Part shown: in pieces, positions 45,545 through 55,336 of the stretch
How positions within the stretch are numbered: the first letter of the stretch is position 1
Layout of the letters: each line of letters begins with the position of its first letter
Assembly (NCBI GenBank): GCA_019058245.1
Contig: JAHPZJ010000025.1
Coordinates: forward strand, 1-64,000
Source: Promethearchaeota archaeon
GTDB taxonomy: Archaea; Asgardarchaeota; Lokiarchaeia; Sigyniarchaeales; SOKP01
Direction of reading: 5' to 3'
DNA: 64,000 nucleotides
Notes under the pieces: generated by a model
Database searches by the model: none
The model's input: the letters and a program-made list of their open reading frames with translations, nothing else
What the model was told of the DNA's origin: nothing
Position numbers and translations under genes: made by a program

Positions 45545-48500
45545 TTAAAAAAAATCAGCTAATTTATGCTGCTTTAATTTAGGATTATTTGTCAAACTTT
45601 CTACATATTCCTCTATTAGTTCCATCCTTTGTTTTGTATAATCATCTAAATTAAAACTTTTGCATAAATCTTTGGCACGAGGTATATATTTTTCAATCCC
45701 TCCACGATTAACTGTTAATATTACTCGATTACCACATTTAGGACATTTTCCCCCATTCGAAATCGGAGGTCGTCTATATTTTTCATTACATTTAACGCAT
45801 CGAAATTTTTGAACTGAGAATTTTCTTAAATTTCCCAGTATATCAGGATTAAAATGAGTGGTTAATATCTTTTCTGCTACATTTTTTGCGTCCACAGCTT
45901 TTATAATTCTTGCTAGGTGAAGTTGAGCATTAATTTTATCATCCATTGTCTCATATGTTTTATAAGCAGAAGTTATTGGTCCCTCATTTATATTATCGGT
46001 AGGTATATTATACCAAATATTTTCATATTGATTGGGTGTTCCTAAATGGCTTTTCACTAACTTCATTAGCTTTTCAATTTCAGAAGGAGAACAGTATCTT
46101 TCTGTAGCCTTATAAAATTCTAATGGATATTTTTGTAAAGTATCTATATTATGTGCTTCGATGTCTATCTCATTAGGGTCAATCTTTGTACCAATTACCA
46201 AAGTAGCATCCATTCTACCACCAATTTTACTTGGAAGATAATGTCTTGAAAAATTCAATAAAGGATCTAAGAGTAGCATTACTCCATCTTCATCACCGTC
46301 GCAATTTCTTCTCTTTGCAGCATGCCAAAAAGGATGGGCATAAATAGATCGAGCTGGGGTAGATCCTATTATTCTACCTATTATTCCCGCACTAGTATGT
46401 GGTGCTAGACCTACAACTAGATGTCCAATTAAATTATCTCTAGCTATTATATTGTAGAAAGGTTCCATATGATAAAATAGTGTTAATTCATCATCCAGAA
46501 AATTAGCTACTTTAACAAAATATTCTGCGCAATCATCGGAAAGGATTATATCTTGTACTTTCAATTCTAAAATCTGATTATCATCTATGAGAGGATTTCC
46601 TTTAATATCATTTCCATATCCTAAATCTTTTAGGGTGTCAATGGACGTTCCGATTTCTTTAGGTGTAAAATGAGTTAAAGGTATATCAGTAGCATCGTAT
46701 CTTATTTCTGCTGTTTTGTAAACTAGTACATCATTTTTTGCCCTTAAAATACCTTTTTCAATAGGCTCAGGAACTTTATACTCATTTGTTAATCCAATTA
46801 TTCCCTTTAATTTCTTGGGTAATTGAATTTTAAGTTTTTCTAAAACTTGACTAATATATTCCTTTATATTAAATTTTGCCTCACTAGATGTTTCCAGCCG
46901 ATTGTTGCATTTTGGACAAGTAATTTCATAAGTAGGGTATAGCGTCTTACAATGTGAACATATTTTTTGTAATTCAGTATGCATTCCACAATTAGGACAA
47001 ATATTAAAAATACTTGATCTTCCACAATTTAAACATTTTTTTCTGCATACATCAATTCTAATTTTACCCGTTTCAAAAACATTTTTTTTACTACTAATAT
47101 TAAACGAATTCTTTTTTTTGGATTCTGTTTCATTATCACCTTTTTTTTTACCAGTGTATTCTATTGCCTTTTCAAATAATCTTGTACTCCCAACAACATT
47201 ACTCAAAGGAAAAAGGGCATGAACACCTTTCATACTTTTTTTCTCTGCCTTTTCAGGTCGTCCCATTCTCGATCCCATAAAATATGGGGCCTTATTTTTA
47301 ATTTTAATCAATGAAATCTTATTAAAATAAGAAAATACATTATCCTCACTTTCTATTTCCTTACATTTTTTATCATTTAAATTAAAAATAGTTTTATATA
47401 TGAAATTCATACTTTCACTAAAAACTATTTTACTATTTTTTATTTTATGAGGAATAAATGCTTTTTCCAGAATTTTTTTAATCGATTCCTCATTTTTTAA
47501 AACAATTAGTTGTTCTGATTCAGAAAAATTCTTTATAAATTCTGTTCGTAATGTAATTAACTCTGTAACTGTCAAATTTCCCCAGAAATCTAGATAAAAA
47601 GGATGTAAGGGAATATCATATTTTTTCGAAATCTGGACAGCTTCTTGCGCTGTAGGAATCACTTTAAAAGGATTTTTAATAAAATTTTTTAACCTCTCAT
47701 CAACATCTCCTTCATTTTTAAGAGAATTTTCCAATTCTAGTGCCCACCATTCTTCAACATACCCAGAAGGTATTAATATATGATTATTTTCGGTAAATTC
47801 TCCATAACCAAATAGTATATCACCTAAAAATAATACTTCTTCAATTTCTGAAAAAAAAGTCTTGGCCTTTTTAACACTTGAGATTTTTATTACATTCCCA
47901 TTTTTCAGTTTTACAATTGGACCAGCAATATTATTAACTGGACATATACTAGTACTTTTACCCGGACGTTCAATTCTCAACTGTGTGCCAATTGCAACAA
48001 AATCATCTAATAATGCCATCGTAGCAGGATGCATTCCGCCTGCAGCTAAACCAGTATTTCTAGATCGCCCATATCTTATCCTATGACCCCCTATTTTTGA
48101 GGGATGACTAAAAACAGGGCGTCCTGCGATAATATCTGCAATATATTTCGAGTTTGGTGTGATTTTTAATTCTATTCGTTCCTCATTTTGCTTTCTTTTT
48201 TCTTTCGGTTCTTGATGTTGAGCAATTTTCTTTAAATCTGCCAACCAATCCCAACCTTCTAAGTTCATAGCTTTAGCTATCTTTAGTAACTTTGGTGCCT
48301 TAAGTAAAATGCCATCATTTAAAACTAAGCAAGCACCACCTCTTATTTTATTTGTTTCAATCCTAGGTAAATCTCTAAAAGCTGAAACCTCTTCATCCTC
48401 AGTTGAATCACCATTTATTTCCACAGGTAAATTGCTGACAGCATATCGAATCTCTTTAGTAGATGAAGGGTATTGCAAATGCACTCTTCTATCATATAAT

Positions 48501-49057
48501 TTTACCTCTTCAACGTATCGACCAATTTCCCCATCAGTTGCTTTATATTTAGGAAGATTTGATTTTTTTCTTACATAATCTGCAATTAATACACATAAAG
48601 CCGTAGTAGTACCTCCTGCAGCTCGAATGGGGCCCGCAAAGTATAATGATAAATATTTTTTTCCTAAATTATCTTCTCGAATTAAAATTTTAGAAATACC
48701 TTCTAGTGGTGCACTTACAACCCCCATAGTTTTAATTGCTAAACCTACTCTAATAGCTCTATCCACTCGCGCCTCTAATGTATCAATACTTCCAATTTTT
48801 CTATCTAAAATATCAGTAACTACTTTAAAAATTAGTTCATCTTCAGTTAAGTCCTTCTTTTTTAACTCCCTTATTAATTCTGCCACTCCTTTTGGCCCTA
48901 CCAATTTCTCTACCCTTCCTGCTAAATCTTTTGCTTGAGGGGATTCCACTTCTAATTCAGGATCTAATCCTTTTTGTCGTGCTCTTTCTGCAATTGAATA
49001 GCACTTATCTACTTGTTTTTGAATTTGATTAAAGTATAATTCCATCGTTTTGCTCAT
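45545..49057 (-). CDS. polC: DNA polymerase D large subunit (DP2)
   Basis: 1170 residues from the ATG at 49057 (a TTG at 49066 would add three). It is the catalytic subunit of the archaeal replicative D-family polymerase. The catalytic acidic motif NCDGDEDGVMLLLDPLL lies near residues 917-933. Zinc-binding knuckles occur at about 668-725 (CLNCG, CPNCG, CSHC, CPKC) and near 1085-1110 (CVKC, CPKCG). No intein is present. Its gene starts 247 bases from the divergent gene for the small subunit, so the pair may share a control region. Confidence 0.97.
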   Translation of the reverse strand: MSKTMELYFNQIQKQVDKCYSIAERARQKGLDPELEVESPQAKDLAGRVEKLVGPKGVAELIRELKKKDLTEDELIFKVVTDILDRKIGSIDTLEARVDRAIRVGLAIKTMGVVSAPLEGISKILIREDNLGKKYLSLYFAGPIRAAGGTTTALCVLIADYVRKKSNLPKYKATDGEIGRYVEEVKLYDRRVHLQYPSSTKEIRYAVSNLPVEINGDSTEDEEVSAFRDLPRIETNKIRGGACLVLNDGILLKAPKLLKIAKAMNLEGWDWLADLKKIAQHQEPKEKRKQNEERIELKITPNSKYIADIIAGRPVFSHPSKIGGHRIRYGRSRNTGLAAGGMHPATMALLDDFVAIGTQLRIERPGKSTSICPVNNIAGPIVKLKNGNVIKISSVKKAKTFFSEIEEVLFLGDILFGYGEFTENNHILIPSGYVEEWWALELENSLKNEGDVDERLKNFIKNPFKVIPTAQEAVQISKKYDIPLHPFYLDFWGNLTVTELITLRTEFIKNFSESEQLIVLKNEESIKKILEKAFIPHKIKNSKIVFSESMNFIYKTIFNLNDKKCKEIESEDNVFSYFNKISLIKIKNKAPYFMGSRMGRPEKAEKKSMKGVHALFPLSNVVGSTRLFEKAIEYTGKKKGDNETESKKKNSFNISSKKNVFETGKIRIDVCRKKCLNCGRSSIFNICPNCGMHTELQKICSHCKTLYPTYEITCPKCNNRLETSSEAKFNIKEYISQVLEKLKIQLPKKLKGIIGLTNEYKVPEPIEKGILRAKNDVLVYKTAEIRYDATDIPLTHFTPKEIGTSIDTLKDLGYGNDIKGNPLIDDNQILELKVQDIILSDDCAEYFVKVANFLDDELTLFYHMEPFYNIIARDNLIGHLVVGLAPHTSAGIIGRIIGSTPARSIYAHPFWHAAKRRNCDGDEDGVMLLLDPLLNFSRHYLPSKIGGRMDATLVIGTKIDPNEIDIEAHNIDTLQKYPLEFYKATERYCSPSEIEKLMKLVKSHLGTPNQYENIWYNIPTDNINEGPITSAYKTYETMDDKINAQLHLARIIKAVDAKNVAEKILTTHFNPDILGNLRKFSVQKFRCVKCNEKYRRPPISNGGKCPKCGNRVILTVNRGGIEKYIPRAKDLCKSFNLDDYTKQRMELIEEYVESLTNNPKLKQHKLADFF

Positions 49058-49304
49058 ATCATGCAAAGAAATTTCACCTTTTGAACTTGAGAAGAATTAA
49101 AATAATGACGCTTTGAGTTAATATACTTATTTTCTGATTAAAATTAAATTGAATTATTAATCAGCTATTTTATTAATAAATTTTAAGAGAATGCTAATTT
49201 TCTACAGTGTCTTCATATAAATAAAAAATGTTTTTTTGTTAATAATAAATGATTTAATTTAATTTTTCAATACTTATTATAATTGCATTTCAGATGGTAG
49301 GATA

Positions 49305-51095
49305 TTGAAAACCGATAATTTAAACGAAAAAATTATTCTTATCCAAGAATTGGTTAATTCTGGTATTAATGTAACTCCTTCAATTATGGATTTTCTTCAA
49401 AATCTAGAGGATCCTTTAAAGAAGATTAAATTTATTATTAAAAATATTAGTTTTTTGCCCGATTTTAATAGCCATCTTACTCTGGATGTTTTACAAAAAA
49501 TAACAGATGAGGAATTGCAAAACGAATTACAAAAAGTGTTCCTCAAAAAAATTGATTCAAAAATTTTACAGGATAAAGAAGAATCGGTTGAAAGTGCTAA
49601 ATTAACAGATTCGCCGAAAGTAATAAACCCTGCAAAATCAAAACCGAAAATTATTACAAATTCCACTGATATAACTCAACTTGAAAATCAATTAGAAAAT
49701 CAAGAAGATTCTTTAATCTTAAAAAAATCTCAAATGAAAACACCACTATTCCCAATAAAGACTAATTCTAAAGTAAGAACTTTTGAAGGATCAAAATCGA
49801 CTCTTAAATTTAAACCAATAGCAAAAGAGTATGATTCTAATTTTAAGATTTTAAAAGATCCTACAGGTAAACTATACACAAATGGAGATTATGAAGATTT
49901 TTATAATCTAACCCTTGACAAGTTTAAACGACTTCGGAATTTAATGAGAAAAAAACCAGAGGTTCTTTCTGCAAATAATATAAATAATATCTTAAGGTTA
50001 ACTAATAAAGTAGAAGTTTCTGTGATCGGGTTGGTTAATGAAATTCGGGAGACTAAAAATCAAAATTGTTTTCTTACAATTGAAGATTTGACGGGTTCAG
50101 TTAATGTTATAGTACGAAAGGACTCAGAGAATCAAGAAAATATACAATTGACTAATAAAATAATTAATGATCAAATGGTTTATATTGAAGGAACTTACAA
50201 TCCTAGCGAAAGGGGAAGGAGTGGAATCATTTACTGCAACTATATCTCTAAAATTGATATTCCAAAAAATTATGAACCAAATAAGGCGTTAGATCCATTA
50301 TCTATTGTTTTAATTTCAGATACTCACATTGGGAGCAAAGAATTTGAAGAAAAATTATGGAATCGATTTATTAATTTTCTAAATGGGAAAATAGGAAACC
50401 AACATCAGAGAGAAAGAGCAGGTAGAATTAAATATATAGTAATTAATGGTGATCTTGTTGATGGAATTGGTGTATATCCAACCCAAAAAAGTGATCTTAT
50501 CATATCTGATATATATGACCAATTCAAAGAAGCAGCAAAAATTATTTCAGGAATCCCTGATCACATCAAAATATTTTATAGTTCAGGAAATCATGAACCT
50601 GTAAGAAATGCAATTCCAAGACCATCAGTTCCAAAGAAATATTCCATTGATCTTTTAAATCAGGAAGTTATTTGTGTAGGGAATCCCTCCATGATTCAAA
50701 CGCACAACGTTAATACATTAGTTTTTCATGGTGATAGTATGCTCGATCTAAATATGCTAATTCCTGGTTTGGAAAACAATAAACCAGTAGAAACAATGAA
50801 AGAGTTATTAGTATGTCGGCATTTGGCTCCAATCTATGGGAAAAAAACACAAATAGCCCCTCTAGATAGAGATTGGCTCGTAATAGATAAGATCCCTGAT
50901 GTTTTTCATACAGGTCATATACATATAAATGGTATGGGATCATATAGTAATATTTTGTTAGCAAATTCAGGATGTTTCCAAAGTCAGACAGATTTTATGA
51001 ACTCTTTAGGTATTAAACCTACGCCGGGAATTTTATCAATAATTGATTTAGATACTCTAAAAGGAACACAATTAGACTTAAAAAGTAATATTTAA
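49305..51095 (+). CDS. polB: DNA polymerase D small subunit (DP1), proofreading exonuclease
   Basis: 596 residues. A variable N-terminal 200, an OB domain (about 232-320), and an Mre11-like phosphoesterase (about 328-590) with all metal motifs intact: SDTHIGS, NGDLVDG, SGNHEP, FHGDSM and TGHIHING. These make the 3'-5' proofreading site. The start codon is TTG at 49305, preceded by GGTAGG; the nearby ATG at 49294 is out of frame. A SWIM-like gene follows 21 bases after the stop. Confidence 0.95.
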   Translation: MKTDNLNEKIILIQELVNSGINVTPSIMDFLQNLEDPLKKIKFIIKNISFLPDFNSHLTLDVLQKITDEELQNELQKVFLKKIDSKILQDKEESVESAKLTDSPKVINPAKSKPKIITNSTDITQLENQLENQEDSLILKKSQMKTPLFPIKTNSKVRTFEGSKSTLKFKPIAKEYDSNFKILKDPTGKLYTNGDYEDFYNLTLDKFKRLRNLMRKKPEVLSANNINNILRLTNKVEVSVIGLVNEIRETKNQNCFLTIEDLTGSVNVIVRKDSENQENIQLTNKIINDQMVYIEGTYNPSERGRSGIIYCNYISKIDIPKNYEPNKALDPLSIVLISDTHIGSKEFEEKLWNRFINFLNGKIGNQHQRERAGRIKYIVINGDLVDGIGVYPTQKSDLIISDIYDQFKEAAKIISGIPDHIKIFYSSGNHEPVRNAIPRPSVPKKYSIDLLNQEVICVGNPSMIQTHNVNTLVFHGDSMLDLNMLIPGLENNKPVETMKELLVCRHLAPIYGKKTQIAPLDRDWLVIDKIPDVFHTGHIHINGMGSYSNILLANSGCFQSQTDFMNSLGIKPTPGILSIIDLDTLKGTQLDLKSNI

Positions 51096-51116
51096 TTATT
51101 CATCTTAAATATTTAA

Positions 51117-51818
51117 ATGAACAATAAAGACATTATGAAGTTTTCAATTCCTCGTAATGATAATTCAGAAATGCTCCTGTATATTTGGAAAATAATTGAT
51201 CTTCCAAGCATCTCACAAAATGATTTGTTATATAAAATTTCATTTGATTTATTCCTTTATACTCCTGATGAAGCAATTGAATTCATTGAAGCATGCATCC
51301 AAAATAAACTGCTTGAAAAAGATAACGATAAATATCTTAAATTATCAAAAAATTTGAGCCAAAAGTTGCAAACATGGCAAATAAAAAGGAAAAATTCAAT
51401 TTTACAAAAAATAAGTGCCACTAAGGAAATTATTCAATTACAGGATAATATTGATAACAAAAAAACTACGAACTTCAATGTTTTAATCAATAGATTCACC
51501 GATAAAGGAACCTTGAATAGATCTGTCTCTATATCTGATGCCGCATTTGAAGAATTAGAATATGATAGTACAAAAGGCATTATTAAATCAAAAGTCAAAG
51601 GTTCAAAGGAAGAACCATACATAATAGAAATAAATACTAATAACAAAACTCTAACGCATAACTGCCACGATTTTGAGACAAGAAGAGCCGATAACAAAAA
51701 ATTTTGTAAACATATAACAAAATTGTTTTTATTATTAAAAAATAAAAATAAGAATACCGCAGAATTCTTTCTTAACAATATTGCAGAAAATATAGATAAA
51801 TGGGATTTTTCTGCTTAA
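51117..51818 (+). CDS. SWIM-like zinc-finger protein downstream of DP1
   Basis: 233 residues. The N-terminal 110 are helical. The C-terminal part has strands leading to HNCHDFETRRADNKKFCKHI (about 180-199), which fits the SWIM pattern CxC...CxH except that the first Cys is His. SWIM domains bind DNA or protein. The gene starts 21 bases after DP1 and its stop overlaps the stop of the convergent orc1/cdc6 gene by four bases, so it sits inside the replication block and may work with it. Confidence 0.7.
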   Translation: MNNKDIMKFSIPRNDNSEMLLYIWKIIDLPSISQNDLLYKISFDLFLYTPDEAIEFIEACIQNKLLEKDNDKYLKLSKNLSQKLQTWQIKRKNSILQKISATKEIIQLQDNIDNKKTTNFNVLINRFTDKGTLNRSVSISDAAFEELEYDSTKGIIKSKVKGSKEEPYIIEINTNNKTLTHNCHDFETRRADNKKFCKHITKLFLLLKNKNKNTAEFFLNNIAENIDKWDFSA

Positions 51819-53122
51819 ACTAACTTCTTGAATATATTATTTTTTAATTTAATCTTGTCTGATTGAATTAAAACTGGTTTATGATTCAAGATAATTTTAA
51901 TTTTATCTATTTCCAATAGGCATTTTTCAAGAAGCTCAATTTCAATATCTAATTTAATAATCTTGGTTCTTCCATAATGTCCCATAGATTTAACCTCAGC
52001 AGAGATTATTCCTGCTAACGTTAATTCATTGATATAATCACTTATTCTTCTTTTAGTTAGTTGCCTAATTCCAGGTAATAATCCTCTTATTTCTGAATAC
52101 ACATCATATATATCACCAGAAATGATAATGTGTTCAGGACTAAACTTTAATATTAAATAAAGGGATGTCAAAACCAATTGTGCCTGAAATGGCATACCTT
52201 TTATATATTCAATGATGTAATCGTTTTCTAAATCTCCTTGGGCGTTCTCTACATGCTTAGCTGTTACTTGTTTATTTTGAGCTCTTTCAGCTAATTCACC
52301 TGCCTTTCTTAACAATTGAAGTGCTTTTCGAGCATCTCCATGTTCCTTAGCAGCAAGAGCAGCGCATAATGGAATGACCTCCTCCTTTAAAACACCTTCT
52401 TGAAAAGCAATTTTAGCCCTTTCAGTTAAAATATCTCTTAATTCACTAGCATCATAGGAAGGAAATACTATATGTTCTTCTCCCAAACTTGATATTATTC
52501 TTGGATCCAAAGTCTCTCGAAATTTCAATTTATTTGAAATTCCTATTATACTGGTTTTGCAGTTATCTAAATTCTCATTTAATCTAGTCAAGTCATATAA
52601 GATTTCATTTCCCCCTTTTTTACCTACCAATATATCTATTTCATCCAAAACTAAAAAACAAATTGAATTGCCAACTTTAGAATCTAATAATCCTAGCAAT
52701 TTTTTAAATATAATATCTTTAGGCAAACCTGTAGGTGGAATCTTCTCGCTTCTCGATATTGTATTATAGATATGAGCTAAAATACGATATGGAGTTGACA
52801 CTACATTACAGTTAATATAAATCCACCATGGTTTAATTCTTGAACTTTGTTGAGCTAATTTTTGACTCACATATCTTATAGTTGCTGTTTTCCCCGTACC
52901 TGTCATTCCATAACATAGAAAACTTGGTGGAGTATCGCCTAATAAAGCACATGCTGTTTTTTCGGCAATATTCTTTATCTGAGAATCACGATGAGGTAGA
53001 TCTTCGGGAATATATGAAGATTCTAAAGCATCTCTATTATTAAAAATTCTTGGTCCTTTGAGATAGTTTTTGTAAAATTTCTCGATATTAAATTGATAAT
53101 TATTATTTTGATTCTTCAACAA
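51815..53122 (-). CDS. cdc6: Orc1/Cdc6 replication initiator
   Basis: 435 residues. Walker A is GMTGTGKT (72-79), Walker B is FLVLDEIDILVG (about 156-167), and the sensor 1 region reads IIGISNKLKFRETLDPRI. A helical lid domain follows, then a winged helix (about 325-420) that binds origin DNA. It recognises origins and loads the MCM helicase. The start is TTG at 53122. Archaeal origins often lie beside this gene, but no clear origin-recognition box is visible in the 320 bases upstream. Confidence 0.95.
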   Translation of the reverse strand: MLKNQNNNYQFNIEKFYKNYLKGPRIFNNRDALESSYIPEDLPHRDSQIKNIAEKTACALLGDTPPSFLCYGMTGTGKTATIRYVSQKLAQQSSRIKPWWIYINCNVVSTPYRILAHIYNTISRSEKIPPTGLPKDIIFKKLLGLLDSKVGNSICFLVLDEIDILVGKKGGNEILYDLTRLNENLDNCKTSIIGISNKLKFRETLDPRIISSLGEEHIVFPSYDASELRDILTERAKIAFQEGVLKEEVIPLCAALAAKEHGDARKALQLLRKAGELAERAQNKQVTAKHVENAQGDLENDYIIEYIKGMPFQAQLVLTSLYLILKFSPEHIIISGDIYDVYSEIRGLLPGIRQLTKRRISDYINELTLAGIISAEVKSMGHYGRTKIIKLDIEIELLEKCLLEIDKIKIILNHKPVLIQSDKIKLKNNIFKKLV

Positions 53123-53444
53123 TTATAGCACCATTATTTTATTAGTAGATATATTTACTCTCGAAATTTTCGAATATATACTGTATCTCAATTGCATATT
53201 TAAAATTAATTATTAATCTAAAAAATGTTAAAGCTTTAATACATAAATTAGACGAACCTTTTCAATAATTTATATTATTATTGTCGGTATTTTAAAAGAA
53301 TGTTATTTATCAAGCAATATTTATTAAATCCCTATTAATATATTGATTTTTCAATTAAAAAAAGTTTAATTTAATTAACTACTTGTTTAATTATTATTTT
53401 TTCTTAATCTATAGGAAATTATACCGTTACCAACTGAAAACAAA
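53123..53444. other. Intergenic region between cdc6 and carS, candidate origin site
   Basis: Very AT-rich, with a small inverted repeat TCGAAA/TTTTCGA at about 53161-53173. No repeated origin-recognition boxes can be picked out by eye. The position next to the initiator gene makes it the best origin candidate in the window, but the sequence gives no direct proof. Confidence 0.3.
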
Positions 53445-54197
53445 TTGACAATTATAGAAAAAAATAATAAAAGAATAGCTTTTATTTTAGCAATAACATT
53501 CGCATGTCTGATTTTGACTAGCTTTTTGGTAATAACTTTTATATTCAATTGGGCAGATTGGATTGCTCTATTAATATTTAGTCTCTTATTGATTGTTCCC
53601 GCATATATTTCAAATGCTTCAATGGTTATTACAGGCGGAGGTAAACCAATTGATGGGGGTAAAAATTTTCGAGATGGTAGGAGAATTTTAGGGGATCATA
53701 AAACTTGGAATGGATTAAAAGGACCACTGTATATCGGAATTCCAATATCTCTTTTCATTTTCATTCTTTTTATCATATTTTGGGTACCAATAAATGATTT
53801 AATAAGTGATGGTATTGCTCGAGATCAATATTCGATTTATAATAACATCGAGATTTTTCAATACTATTTTATCGGTGGACAATTTCCAATAAACTTTCTT
53901 GTTTTAATTATAAGAATCGTACTAGCATCATATGGAGCTGTAATAGGAGATTTGATTGGTTCATTTCTAAAGAGGAGATTTGATATAAAAAGTGGAGCCC
54001 CTTTTTGGGTTATAGATCAATTAGATTTCGCAATAGTAGCTTTATTATTTGTTTCAATCCCAGGATTTATCCTTCCGAATACCTTTTTACTTCCTGATAT
54101 TTTTATCGTTACTTTTTTGATTATTTTAACCCCAGCGGTTAGTGTTATAGCAAATACAGTCGCATACGTCATCGGATTAAAAGATGTACCTTGGTAA
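53445..54197 (+). CDS. carS: CDP-archaeol synthase
   Basis: 250 residues with about five membrane segments. The signature GGGKPIDGGKNFRDGRRILGDHKTW (shown in parts: GGKPIDGG, DGRRILGDHKTW, about 66-88) and the later IGDLIGSFLKRRFDIKSGAPFWVIDQLDF region match CarS, which makes CDP-archaeol for ether-lipid synthesis. It is longer than the usual 170-180 residues because of an extra loop and helix about 115-150. Start TTG at 53445. Confidence 0.9.
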   Translation: MTIIEKNNKRIAFILAITFACLILTSFLVITFIFNWADWIALLIFSLLLIVPAYISNASMVITGGGKPIDGGKNFRDGRRILGDHKTWNGLKGPLYIGIPISLFIFILFIIFWVPINDLISDGIARDQYSIYNNIEIFQYYFIGGQFPINFLVLIIRIVLASYGAVIGDLIGSFLKRRFDIKSGAPFWVIDQLDFAIVALLFVSIPGFILPNTFLLPDIFIVTFLIILTPAVSVIANTVAYVIGLKDVPW

Positions 54198-54214
54198 AGA
54201 TGTAGAAATTGAAC

Positions 54215-54715
54215 CTATTGCTTGAACTTACATTTTATTTGCAAAGGGGTACTATTATTTTCAAATACGACATATTTTTCAAAAATATAATTTACGGCTC
54301 TAATATAATCCCCATTACGACCGATAGCAATTCCTCTTTCATTATAAAATTGAAAATAAATAGATATTTCCCTTGAATCCGTTATATCATTAACCTCAAT
54401 TTTTATATCTTTAATATTTAAATCAGGAAAAAAACTAAAAAGAAGATTAATAAGAGTATTCTCTATTCTTATAATAATTATCTTTCTTCCAGCAATTTGC
54501 CTTCTCATTGAATTTAAATGCATTTGAGAGCTAAAGTAATCGTTTTTTTTAACAAAAAAGAAGATATACTGATTAATTACCAAAATAAATTCTGGATAGA
54601 TTCCTTCTGTTTTTTGTGCGAAATATTCACGTAATTTCAATTCGAAATTTGAATATTTTTTTATAAATGATAACATTTGATATAAAATCAAATCTTCCGC
54701 TATCGTGTAGAACAT
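54215..54715 (-). CDS. NusA-like KH-domain protein
   Basis: 166 residues. The C-terminal KH domain carries the RNA-binding loop as GIAIGRNGDYIRAVNYIF (about 133-150), as in archaeal NusA. The first KH domain (about 40-105) has lost its GxxG loop. Archaeal NusA-like proteins usually lie in RNA polymerase or ribosomal operons; this one does not. It probably binds RNA during transcription. Confidence 0.6.
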   Translation of the reverse strand: MFYTIAEDLILYQMLSFIKKYSNFELKLREYFAQKTEGIYPEFILVINQYIFFFVKKNDYFSSQMHLNSMRRQIAGRKIIIIRIENTLINLLFSFFPDLNIKDIKIEVNDITDSREISIYFQFYNERGIAIGRNGDYIRAVNYIFEKYVVFENNSTPLQIKCKFKQ

Positions 54716-54831
54716 ACTTTGATTTTTTCTATTATCAATTTAAAGTACTAAGAATTTTATATACTTACATAATTGATATAAAATATATTTTATAATATAC
54801 AAAAAAAAATCCTCATTAGGAGTATCTAAAT

Positions 54832-55269
54832 ATGAAAAAATTTGGGTATAGATTCCTTGATCACACTGCTGATGTTTCAGTCGAAAGTTGGGGTACAAGT
54901 TTAGAAGAAGCTTTTGAACAAACTGCATATAGCTTAATGGAAACAATAACTCCAAATTTAAAATTAATATCTCCTGTTAATCACAAAACCATTAAAATTG
55001 AAGCAGAGGATAAAGAAGCTCTACTTTTTGATTTTCTATCAGAATTTCTCTATATATTTGATGTAGAACAGTTAGTTTTTAATGATATAAAAGTCCACAA
55101 AATAGAAAAAGGTCAAAAAAAATTTCAATTAGTCGCAAAAATTAAAGGAGAAATGTTTGATAAAAAAAAACATGAAATAGGTTGTGAGGTAAAGGCTATC
55201 ACTTATTCTTTTATGAATATAGAAGAAAAAAAGGATCAAGTTAAAATTAATATTGTTTTTGATATCTAA
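54832..55269 (+). CDS. Archease
   Basis: 145 residues, full length. The N-terminal GYRFLDHTADVSVESWG (about 4-20) with metal-binding Asp/His, the EDKEALLFDFLSEFLYIFD helix (about 60-78) and the C-terminal acidic strand KINIVFDI are typical. Archease activates the RNA ligase RtcB by promoting guanylylation. The rtcB gene lies convergent, 67 bases away. Confidence 0.93.
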   Translation: MKKFGYRFLDHTADVSVESWGTSLEEAFEQTAYSLMETITPNLKLISPVNHKTIKIEAEDKEALLFDFLSEFLYIFDVEQLVFNDIKVHKIEKGQKKFQLVAKIKGEMFDKKKHEIGCEVKAITYSFMNIEEKKDQVKINIVFDI

Positions 55270-55336
55270 TATAATAAATGAATAAGATACGCTATTTCAA
55301 TAATTTAAATAAAATAAAAAGGTTATAAAAGTTAAT

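Noticed and set aside
45545..49057. Intein in the DNA polymerase D large subunit
   Set aside because: The length and continuous motifs leave no room for an intein. The same holds for RtcB and anaerobic ribonucleotide reductase, which often carry them.
53123..53444. Replication origin beside orc1/cdc6
   Set aside because: The place is right, but no repeated origin-recognition boxes or unwinding element can be identified by eye, so an origin is not called as a feature.
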